A stretch of DNA of 15,691 bases from contig JALVZS010000014.1 of NCBI GenBank assembly GCA_027022065.1, forward strand, positions 1 through 15,691. The letters run 5' to 3'. The notes below the pieces were generated by a model. The model was given only the letters and a program-made list of their open reading frames with translations. It did no database searches and was not told the origin of the DNA. Made by a program: the position numbers and the translations under genes. The stretch is from a bacterium (GTDB lineage: Bacteria > Thermosulfidibacterota > Thermosulfidibacteria > Thermosulfidibacterales > Thermosulfidibacteraceae). This document shows positions 7,893 through 13,795 of this stretch, piece after piece (positions within the stretch are counted from its first letter, which is position 1; every line of letters begins with the position of its first letter).

Positions 7893-8529
7893 CGCCAACA
7901 ACCCTCCCGTTTTTGAGAAATATCAGCCTGTCAAAGTAAAAGACAGCGGCATTAACATCGTGAAGTGCACATATCACCGTTTTTTCAGAAGTCCTCACCC
8001 TTTCAAAAAACAGCTTTTCCGTTGCCACATCCATGAAAGATGTGGGCTCATCAAAAAGCTGTACAGGGGCATCCTGATTAAACACCCTCGCCACATCCAC
8101 CCTTCTTCTCTCCCCGCCGGAAAGGCTCCAGTAGAACCTGTCAGAAAGCCCTGTAAGATTCCAGAATTCAATAACCTCTCTGGTTTTCTTGAGGTCCTCC
8201 TCCCCCGGTCTTCCCTGAAAGAACCAGGGAAACCTCCCCATCAGAACCACATGAAACACCGTGTAGTTGAAGGAGAGCCCCACATCTTGCACCAAAATAG
8301 AGATCCTTTTTGCCCTCTCCCTAAGGGACATCCTGTTTATCGGCATCCCATCCAGAAGTATCTCTCCCTCAAAGGGGACAAGGCCTCCTAGGGCAAGAAG
8401 GAGGGTGCTTTTCCCTGAGCCGTTCTCCCCCAAAACCGCTACTTTATCCCCATCGTTAACGCTTAAGCCATCCACATTAAGAACGAACCTTCCCCTTTTC
8501 ACTCTCAGCCTAAAAACCCGAATGCCCAT
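7804..8529 (-). CDS. FecE/BtuD-type ABC transporter ATP-binding protein
   Basis: This is the cytoplasmic ATPase of an iron-chelate/cobalamin-type (FecBCDE, BtuFCD) importer. In the 241-residue product, Walker A GENGSGKST lies at 34-42, the Q-loop glutamine at 81, signature LSGGE at 136-140, Walker B VQLFDEP at 156-162 and the switch histidine at 190. All are intact. The ATG at 8529 has AGGGGAAG at a proper distance and overlaps the permease stop by 20 bases; the frame runs open to 8640, but that part is permease coding sequence. Its 3' end overlaps the binding-protein gene by roughly 70-90 bases, an unusually long overlap. Neighbours identify it as partner of the 8510-9457 permease. Confidence 0.92.
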   Translation of the reverse strand: MGIRVFRLRVKRGRFVLNVDGLSVNDGDKVAVLGENGSGKSTLLLALGGLVPFEGEILLDGMPINRMSLRERAKRISILVQDVGLSFNYTVFHVVLMGRFPWFFQGRPGEEDLKKTREVIEFWNLTGLSDRFYWSLSGGERRRVDVARVFNQDAPVQLFDEPTSFMDVATEKLFFERVRTSEKTVICALHDVNAAVFYFDRLIFLKNGRVVGDVSASEVDEGLLFSVYGVAACRRKLFCFY

Positions 8530-9457
8530 ATCTTCCCCTTGTAAGAAGCAGGTATAAAAAGAAGCCCCCTCCCATGATGGATGTGAGCACCCCAACGGGA
8601 ATCTCCGCCCCCTTAAGCAGAAGGCTCCTTGAAAGCGCATCGGCAGACACTAGAATCAGCGCTCCTATCACACTGGAAAAGAGAAGCACATCACCAGCAG
8701 AAGCCCCAAAAAGCCTCCTCGCTATGTGAGGAGCTATAAGCCCCACAAAGGCGATTATCCCACAGAAACTCACAGAAAAGGCCACCATGACAGTAGCCAC
8801 GGCAAAAAAGGCCCTCCTCGCCCACACCACATCCGCACCCAGAGAAAGGGCCGTGTAGTCGTCAAAGGAAAGCACATCAAGAAGAGCCGCCTTCCTATAG
8901 GCAAAGAGAAAGCAGAAGAGGAAAGCACCCAAAACGGCAAGTATCTTTCCCCAATCAATAAGCGGTATGCCCCCCATGAGCCAGAAGACCACAGAAAGGA
9001 CGCTTCCCTCAAAGAGGAACTTCAAAAGGCTTATGGTGCTTGACGCAACCACATTGACCACTATACCCGCAAGTATGAGGGTAACGGGCTCTACCGTTCC
9101 TCCTCTCATGGATATGAGGTAGACAAAGGCAAACCCCAGGGCACCCGTAACCACTGCCAAAGCAGGCACAAAGCAGAAGGGAAGCCCAAGGGATATGGCA
9201 AGCACCGCACCCAGCGCACAGCTTGAGGCAGTTCCTGTGGTGAAGCCGTCGGCCAGAGGATTTCTTAAGACGATCTGATACAGGGCACCGCTTGCCCCCA
9301 GAAGGGCACCGTTGGCAAGGGCAAGCACCACCTTAGGAAGCCTCACCTCCTTAATTACGGCAAATCCCATAGGAGAAAAGGGATCCACGAAAGAGGCCCC
9401 CGCCATAAGGGCGCAGAAAAAGGCCAAAACAAGAGCGATTAACAAGGTCTTCCTCAT
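8510..9457 (-). CDS. FecCD/BtuC-type ABC transporter permease
   Basis: This is the inner-membrane channel of an importer for iron chelates, haem or cobalamin. The 315-residue protein is highly hydrophobic, with about nine or ten membrane segments, slightly shorter than the 330-350 usual for the family. Family motifs are RLPKVVLALANGALLGASGALYQ near the N-terminus (shown in part), RNPLADGFTTGT, and the cytoplasmic coupling region GLIAPHIARRLFG followed by PVGVLTSIMGG near the C-terminus. The ATG at 9457 overlaps the stop of the ABC-2 permease gene as ATGA. Together with the FecE-like ATPase and BtuF-like receptor it forms a complete importer. Sequence alone does not separate a cobalamin substrate from a haem or siderophore; the upstream cobalamin riboswitch favours a corrinoid or cobalt complex. 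Confidence 0.92.
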   Translation of the reverse strand: MRKTLLIALVLAFFCALMAGASFVDPFSPMGFAVIKEVRLPKVVLALANGALLGASGALYQIVLRNPLADGFTTGTASSCALGAVLAISLGLPFCFVPALAVVTGALGFAFVYLISMRGGTVEPVTLILAGIVVNVVASSTISLLKFLFEGSVLSVVFWLMGGIPLIDWGKILAVLGAFLFCFLFAYRKAALLDVLSFDDYTALSLGADVVWARRAFFAVATVMVAFSVSFCGIIAFVGLIAPHIARRLFGASAGDVLLFSSVIGALILVSADALSRSLLLKGAEIPVGVLTSIMGGGFFLYLLLTRGRYGHSGF

Positions 9458-10188
9458 CCTTCAGCCCTTCTTGCCACAAAAAGGGCAATCCCGAACAGCA
9501 CAAGCGCCAGACCCAGAAGGAGAAATTTGTAAAGAGGATTAACCTCAAGCCCCAGAAGACTCCCCCTTATGAGCTTTGTGGAGTAGGTAAGGGGAAACAC
9601 ATACCCAAGGGGTCTCACGAAAGGGGGCATCTTCTCAATGGGATAGAAGGTATCAGACAGAAATATCATGGGCGTCATGACGAAGGTGGAAAAGGCAGCC
9701 TGATCCGCGTGGGACCTCACCACCATGGCAACAATAAAGCCCAAAAGGGAGAAGCAGCATAGGTGAAGCAGAAAGTACACCACGAAGTCCAAACCCAACC
9801 TGTATCCCAGATGGGCAAAAATAGCATAGGCGAGAAGCACCACCGCAGGGATAACCCCTTTTGTTATCCCGTATAGCACCTCCCCCACAACGATCTCCCA
9901 CCTCTTTATGGGAGCCACCAGATACTCGTCAAAGAGCCTGTAGTAGTAGCGGGATATGTGGACCTCAAGGGATATCCCGTATGCCTGGTTCATGCTGCTC
10001 ATGGTTATGAGGCCTGGAATAAGGAACTTCACATAGCTTGTGCCGTTTATGTGAGCGTTTTTGCCTATGCCGTAGCCAAAGGCCAAAAGAAATAGGGCCG
10101 GATATATGATGGAGGCGGACCAGACCTTGATCCACCTGTTTTTGAAGTTCACTATCTCCCTGTAGTAAACGGCCCTTATCCCGTTCAA
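9454..10188 (-). CDS. ABC-2 type transporter permease (NodJ/DrrB-like)
   Basis: This is the membrane subunit of an exporter-type ABC transporter. The 244-residue protein has about six predicted membrane helices: near residues 22-44, 50-68, 105-125, 134-156, 166-184 and 216-238. The ABC-2 family signature region FVMTPMIFLSDTFYPIEKMP lies before the last helix. ABC-2 proteins mostly export lipids, polysaccharides or drugs, and the substrate here is unknown. The start is a TTG at 10188 that overlaps the stop of the ATPase gene as TTGA, and its own stop overlaps the FecCD permease start as ATGA. It therefore sits physically between the chelatase and the importer genes. An exporter within a cobalamin-type uptake operon is unusual. 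Confidence 0.88.
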   Translation of the reverse strand: MNGIRAVYYREIVNFKNRWIKVWSASIIYPALFLLAFGYGIGKNAHINGTSYVKFLIPGLITMSSMNQAYGISLEVHISRYYYRLFDEYLVAPIKRWEIVVGEVLYGITKGVIPAVVLLAYAIFAHLGYRLGLDFVVYFLLHLCCFSLLGFIVAMVVRSHADQAAFSTFVMTPMIFLSDTFYPIEKMPPFVRPLGYVFPLTYSTKLIRGSLLGLEVNPLYKFLLLGLALVLFGIALFVARRAEG

Positions 10189-11030
10189 ACCTCTATCCTC
10201 CTGCCCGTAAGCCTCAAGAAGACATCTTCCAGGTTCACCTCCCTTATCCTCACGGGAGCGTTAATGGCCCTCGCCCTCTCCATGGCCTCCTCCCTGCTTT
10301 TGAAAAACTCCTCCTCTATTCCGTTTTCCGTCTCCACCTCAAGAACGAACCTGCCCAGCTTCATCTTTAGCTCTTCAGGTTCTCCCTCAGCCACTATCCT
10401 CCCCCTGTCCATGATGAGTACCCTCTGGGCAAGGGCATCCGCCTCCTCTATGTAGTGCGTGGTAAGTATTACGGTTTTACCCTCCCTCCTCAGCCTCACG
10501 ATGAAGTCCCACATACTCCTCCTCACCGCAGGATCAAGCCCCACCGTAGGCTCATCAAGGTATAGTATCTCCGGATCGTGAAGCAGTGCCCTCGCTATAA
10601 CCGCCCTCCTCTTCATACCCCCAGAGAGCTCATCGGCTTTCCTGTTCTTGTGCTCAAGAAGACCTGTAAACTCCAGAACCTCATCTATCTTTCTATCAAG
10701 CCTTCTGCCAGAAAGGCCAAAGAGAAGCCCGTGTATCTTGAGATTCTGGTAAACCGTAAGATCCTTGTCCAGGTTATTGTGCTGCGGAACGACCCCTATG
10801 AGCTTCTTCATAGCCACATCGTAGGCATCAAAGAGCTTCCCCCTGTAGTAAACCTCTCCCTCGTATTGGTTTATCAGACCCGTCATGATCTTTATAGTTG
10901 TGGTTTTACCTGCACCGTTCGGACCCAGAAGAGCGAGGGTCTCCCCCTCCTCCACGGAGAAGGAGACCCCCTTTAGTGCCTCAATCCTACCGTATCTTTT
11001 CCTTAAGTCCCTTACCTCAACCTCACTCAA
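10185..11030 (-). CDS. ABC-2 type transporter ATP-binding protein (CcmA/DrrA-like)
   Basis: This is the ATPase partner of the adjoining ABC-2 permease. In 281 residues, Walker A GPNGAGKT lies at 36-43, the Q-loop Q83 at VPQHNN, signature LSGGMKR at 135-141, Walker B ILYLDEP at 155-161 and the switch histidine at 192. A DrrA-type C-terminal extension ending in EDVFLRLTGRRIEV follows. The start is TTG at 11030; an in-frame TAG two codons upstream excludes any longer form. The first bases overlap the end of cbiK by 8. Motifs look fully functional. The exported compound cannot be told from the sequence; candidates are discussed in the findings. Confidence 0.92.
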   Translation of the reverse strand: MSEVEVRDLRKRYGRIEALKGVSFSVEEGETLALLGPNGAGKTTTIKIMTGLINQYEGEVYYRGKLFDAYDVAMKKLIGVVPQHNNLDKDLTVYQNLKIHGLLFGLSGRRLDRKIDEVLEFTGLLEHKNRKADELSGGMKRRAVIARALLHDPEILYLDEPTVGLDPAVRRSMWDFIVRLRREGKTVILTTHYIEEADALAQRVLIMDRGRIVAEGEPEELKMKLGRFVLEVETENGIEEEFFKSREEAMERARAINAPVRIREVNLEDVFLRLTGRRIEV

Positions 11031-12003
11031 GCTCTATACCCGCATCCCTTGCAGCATCTCTTATGTGATCAACGATGATCTGAGCAATGGCCTTCTTCTC
11101 TCCCAGCCCCTCAAGAACAGGCTCCACCTCAAAACCGTTTCTCTCAAGCACATTTTTCCATGAATCCGGTTTATCTCCCGCCATGTCGTTGTGGGCGTGG
11201 TCCCCAGCAACCTCCATAAAGGGCTTTAGAATAACCTTCTTTGTTTTGGCCTCCTTTTTAAGCTCCTCCACCACATCCTCAAGGGAGGGATAGCCCTCAA
11301 CGGTTCCTATAAACACCTGCACATCGGGATAGAGCTTCCTAAACATCTTCTGGGCCTCGGCGTATATGGCGCAAGAGAAGTACTCGTTGCCATGCCCCAT
11401 GTAAACCAAAACCGCATGCTTCTTCCTCGCAAGCTCCACATCGTCTTTCAAGGCCTCAACGAGCCTCTTCAGATCCTTATGGTAATCGTATTTATCTCCC
11501 CAATCCCCCGCTATGGGCCTTCCAAAGGCTATCTTGTGGAAGGGCCTCCAGTGCTCCTTAACAGTCTCAATGGAGCGAAGCGCCCTTATGTAGGAAAGCA
11601 GGTCCTCCACCTGTTCCATGTGATATATGTGCGTGGACTGCACAACGATATCCTTATACCCTTCCTCCTGTAGCTCATCCATAACCGTAAGAAAGCCTTT
11701 AACATACAGCACCTCCCTAGGAACACCCATGGCCAGCCATTTAGAAGCCTCCTTCTGCCTCTTCTTCCATATCCTCCTTATAATGTTTGAAGTGAAGGTT
11801 ATCCTCACCTCGGTGTGGGGAAAGGCCTTTCTCACGGCATTGGTTATGTTCTCCACGGCCTTAAGACCAGAGGGGTAGGTGGTGCCAAAGAAGGCAAGCA
11901 CAATGGCACTCTTACGCTGCTTGTTCATTTTCGCCTCCGCATGATGGAAACCTGCAAAAAGCACCACAAACGCCAAAAGATAGGCTAAGCATTTTTTAAA
12001 CAT
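11023..12003 (-). CDS. cbiK: Sirohydrochlorin cobaltochelatase CbiK with signal peptide (CbiK-P type)
   Basis: CbiK is a class II chelatase that inserts cobalt (in vitro also iron) into sirohydrochlorin in the anaerobic cobalamin route. The fold is supported by AIVLAFFGTTYPSG at the mature N-terminus and by the three metal ligands expected from the Salmonella enzyme: H204 (YMGHGNE), E236 (GTVEGYP) and H269 (AGDHAHNDMAGD). Residues 1-24 form a clear signal peptide: MFKK, a hydrophobic core CLAYLLAFVVLFAGF and an AEA cleavage site before K25. A periplasmic CbiK is known in Desulfovibrio vulgaris, where it binds haem and has been linked to metal transport. GGGAGG at 12010-12015 precedes the ATG. 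Extra histidines H20, H21, H125 and H128 might bind haem or metal. A second strong start exists at M26 (see separate entry). Length is 326 residues. Confidence 0.93.
   Translation of the reverse strand: MFKKCLAYLLAFVVLFAGFHHAEAKMNKQRKSAIVLAFFGTTYPSGLKAVENITNAVRKAFPHTEVRITFTSNIIRRIWKKRQKEASKWLAMGVPREVLYVKGFLTVMDELQEEGYKDIVVQSTHIYHMEQVEDLLSYIRALRSIETVKEHWRPFHKIAFGRPIAGDWGDKYDYHKDLKRLVEALKDDVELARKKHAVLVYMGHGNEYFSCAIYAEAQKMFRKLYPDVQVFIGTVEGYPSLEDVVEELKKEAKTKKVILKPFMEVAGDHAHNDMAGDKPDSWKNVLERNGFEVEPVLEGLGEKKAIAQIIVDHIRDAARDAGIELE
11926..11938 (-). promoter_or_regulatory. Internal Shine-Dalgarno and ATG within cbiK (possible cytoplasmic form)
   Basis: On the minus strand GGAGG (11938-11934) stands 5 bases before an in-frame ATG at 11928-11926, codon 26 of cbiK. 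This ATG lies directly after the predicted signal peptidase site. Initiation here would give a 301-residue protein starting MNKQRKSAIVLAFF, complete for the chelatase fold but without the export signal. The motif overlaps the codons for the AEA cleavage site (GCG GAG GCG), so it could be a by-product of that protein sequence. Confidence 0.5.
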
Positions 12004-12017
12004 ATCACACCTCCCAT

Positions 12018-13439
12018 CTAGAAGTTAACCTGCATGCGGGTTCCTATCACATAGACGCTGTCCGCATCCCCGTTGCCGTTGGGATTGACCACAAACTGAA
12101 AGTCTGGAGTAAGCTCTAAGTGTCCGTCAAAGAAGCTCGCCTTGTAGTAAACCTCCACATGGTGCTCGTCCTCCATGTCCACCTTCTCGGGATGCCTGTA
12201 GTAGTCGGAGTAGAAGTATTCCCTATAGGCCTTCTGTGCATCGTCATTCACAAAAACCACCCCATACGCCGCACCAAGCTCATCATTCTCTCTGCCCCAG
12301 AGCCTACCAGAAAGCCTAAAGCCGAAGCTTACCGCCCCCTTGATGGGCACAGTATCAAGACTGAGCTCCCCATCGGAGTAGTCTCCTAAAACGGCATCCC
12401 CGTTCTCCCAACCTGCCCTCAAAAAGGCAATCAAAGTATCCTTCACCATCTCCTGATCAAAGCTTATACCAATCCCGTAGTTCTCCTCGTCATCGTCAAT
12501 GCGCCCCCTCATGTGCTTAATGTCGTCCACATCAAGGTGGGATCTCGTGTTGAACCAGCCGTAGAGCCTGTAGTGGCCCTCAAGGCCCGAGATGTTTATC
12601 TTTGCTCCCACCTCCGCTATGCCGAAGACGCCGTCAAACAGATCCTCCCAGTCGGCATCCGCAGAGGCAAAGCCCACGCCCACATACCACTTTCCAAGAT
12701 CGTAGGTGAACCTTAAACCTGGTCCGTTGTCGTCGGGCCACTCCACCGCAAGGTTGTTCACAAAGCCGCTTGAGAGAAACTGCTCGGTCTCATCGTTGGC
12801 CACCTCGTTCGTGTCAAAGTAGTTGGTGAGATCCACCTTACCAACGGTGAAGGTAAATGTGCCAGGGCCAATCTTCACATCCTGCTCAAACCAGGCCTCA
12901 GTTATTTCAGCATGGGCCGTGTCCGTCCCAGGAGCATCATCATTGAAGCCGCTTATGGTGGGCACCTCATCGTCAACGCCATCCCCCTGACCGCCCTCAA
13001 TGAGCATGTAGGCCCTTGCGTTCTTCCAAAGCTCGCTTTCAATCTCCAGGTCAAAGCTCCAGGCACCGTCCTGCACATCACCCTCATCATGCTCGCGGTT
13101 GTTGTTGTCATCGTTGTTGATGGTTCCCTGACCAACCATGGTGATGTCAGCACTGATTTTGATGTTGCCTAGGGCTTCCTTCAGGCTCTCCACCACCTTC
13201 GCCTTCTCCTCCACCTCCTCCTTGAGCTTTCTGGTTTCCTCAAGGTTTGCCTCCATCCGCCTCTGCTTCTCCTCATACACCTTCAAACGCTCTTCCAGCT
13301 CCTGAACCTGCTTTTTCAGCTGCTGGATGGTTCTCATTATCTGCTCAAGCTGTGCCTGAGAGATCTGAACATCAGAGGCATAGGCTCTTAAAGGAACAAA
13401 TAAGAAAACGGCGAACAGGAAAGCTGCAACCCACCTCAT
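12018..13439 (-). CDS. OprB-family outer-membrane porin with N-terminal coiled coil
   Basis: This is the first gene after the cobalamin riboswitch. The 473-residue protein starts with a signal peptide (MRWVAAFLFAVFLF, cleavage after AYA at 19-21). A coiled coil follows at about 26-90, full of Gln, Glu, Lys and Leu in heptads, probably anchoring to peptidoglycan or forming a trimer stalk. An Asp/Asn-rich patch lies at 109-124. The rest is alternating beta-strand sequence typical of a 16-strand porin, ending VYVIGTRMQVNF with the C-terminal Phe needed for outer-membrane assembly. The end NPNGNGDADSVYVIG resembles OprB carbohydrate-selective porins. The ATG at 13439 is fixed by AGGAGG at 13446-13451 with 6-base spacing; the open frame further upstream is riboswitch leader. 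It is probably the outer-membrane entry route for the operon's substrate, in place of a TonB-dependent receptor such as BtuB. Substrate unknown. Confidence 0.87.
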   Translation of the reverse strand: MRWVAAFLFAVFLFVPLRAYASDVQISQAQLEQIMRTIQQLKKQVQELEERLKVYEEKQRRMEANLEETRKLKEEVEEKAKVVESLKEALGNIKISADITMVGQGTINNDDNNNREHDEGDVQDGAWSFDLEIESELWKNARAYMLIEGGQGDGVDDEVPTISGFNDDAPGTDTAHAEITEAWFEQDVKIGPGTFTFTVGKVDLTNYFDTNEVANDETEQFLSSGFVNNLAVEWPDDNGPGLRFTYDLGKWYVGVGFASADADWEDLFDGVFGIAEVGAKINISGLEGHYRLYGWFNTRSHLDVDDIKHMRGRIDDDEENYGIGISFDQEMVKDTLIAFLRAGWENGDAVLGDYSDGELSLDTVPIKGAVSFGFRLSGRLWGRENDELGAAYGVVFVNDDAQKAYREYFYSDYYRHPEKVDMEDEHHVEVYYKASFFDGHLELTPDFQFVVNPNGNGDADSVYVIGTRMQVNF

Positions 13440-13472
13440 CCCACACCTCCTAAAAGTTTTCACCTTATAAGC

Positions 13473-13511
13473 AAAAAGCCCCGGCCCTCTCACAAGGAGG
13501 AACCGGGGCTT
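13473..13511 (-). terminator. Intrinsic terminator in the riboswitch leader
   Basis: Transcribed on the minus strand, AAGCCCCGG (13511-13503) pairs perfectly with CCGGGGCTT (13484-13476) around a loop of 18 bases that can pair further. A run of five T follows (13477-13473). It lies between the riboswitch and the porin ribosome binding site, 34 bases before the ATG, which is the position of an expression platform. Formation with ligand bound would stop transcription before the operon. Confidence 0.8.
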
Positions 13512-13583
13512 ACACCCACACACCACCAAAACCCTCACAGCCCCTCCCGCGAGGGCCTTTACCGGCCATAGGCCGGGTGAGGC
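13512..13583 (-). promoter_or_regulatory. Riboswitch expression platform with possible antiterminator
   Basis: Between aptamer and terminator, the minus-strand segment GGGGCT (13544-13539) is exactly complementary to AGCCCC in the terminator's 5' arm (13510-13505), so it could form an antiterminator. The same GGGGC can instead pair with GCCCTC (13556-13551) in a local hairpin with one bulge, which would free the terminator. A separate perfect hairpin, CCGGCC-TAT-GGCCGG (13576-13562), sits just after the aptamer. The switching scheme is inferred from complementarity only. Confidence 0.5.
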
Positions 13584-13752
13584 TGTCCTGGGCCGGTCTC
13601 CTGGCTTCCGGATCATCCTACTCGCCCGCGCCTTCCCAGGGCAAAAGCCCCAGTGGCCTGTCGCCCCTTCAAAGGGCCAAGCGGGCTTTCGTCCCCGGTC
13701 ACAGTTGCGGGGCAGCGCCGGACTTTCACCGGACTTCCCGCCACCCAGGACA
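13584..13752 (-). ncRNA. Cobalamin (adenosylcobalamin-type) riboswitch
   Basis: Read on the minus strand, the closing P1 helix is a perfect 9-bp pairing of TGTCCTGGG (13752-13744) with CCCAGGACA (13592-13584). Inside are the conserved landmarks of the class: GGTGAAAGTCC at 13730-13720, the AACTGTGAC core at 13706-13698, GACGAAAGCCC downstream, and the B12 box AAGCCAGGAGACCGGCC at 13607-13591. The size of about 169 nt is normal. It should sense cobalamin, most likely adenosylcobalamin, and repress the porin-cbiK-ABC-cobA operon through the terminator that follows. The exact ligand preference cannot be told from sequence. Confidence 0.96.
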
Positions 13753-13758
13753 AAAGCT

Positions 13759-13787
13759 TTGGCACTTTTATCACAAAGGAATTAAAT
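13759..13787 (+). promoter_or_regulatory. Candidate promoter of the radical SAM gene
   Basis: TTGGCA at 13759-13764 (five of six consensus) is followed after 17 bases by TTAAAT at 13782-13787 (four of six). Transcription would begin near 13794, one or two bases from the ATG at 13796, so the mRNA would be leaderless. The absence of a well-placed Shine-Dalgarno agrees with this. The region is AT-rich, so chance matches are possible. Confidence 0.4.
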
Positions 13788-13794
13788 TTGTAAA
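13767..13794 (-). promoter_or_regulatory. Candidate promoter of the cobalamin riboswitch operon
   Basis: On the minus strand TTTACA (13794-13789, five of six of the -35 consensus) is followed after 16 bases by GATAAA (13772-13767, four of six). The predicted start near 13760 lies about 8 bases before the riboswitch P1 helix, just where it is expected. It shares its DNA with the candidate promoter of the divergent radical SAM gene. Confidence 0.5.
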
Positions 13795-13795
13795 T

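Noticed and set aside
8530-8640. 37-residue longer importer ATPase
   Set aside because: The extension is permease coding sequence in another frame; ATG 8529 has a good ribosome binding site and a normal family start.
13562-13576. Perfect palindrome considered as an operator or repeat unit
   Set aside because: It occurs once and sits within the transcribed leader, so an RNA hairpin of the expression platform explains it better; no array or second copy was seen.
13440-13616. Upstream extension of the porin reading frame
   Set aside because: It runs through the terminator and the riboswitch; AGGAGG plus a signal peptide fix the start at 13439.
13577-13795. N-terminal extension of the radical SAM protein by 73 residues
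   Set aside because: The translation covers the antisense of the cobalamin riboswitch and its Pro/Ser-rich sequence is unlike the family; the protein starts naturally at MGVCKLC.
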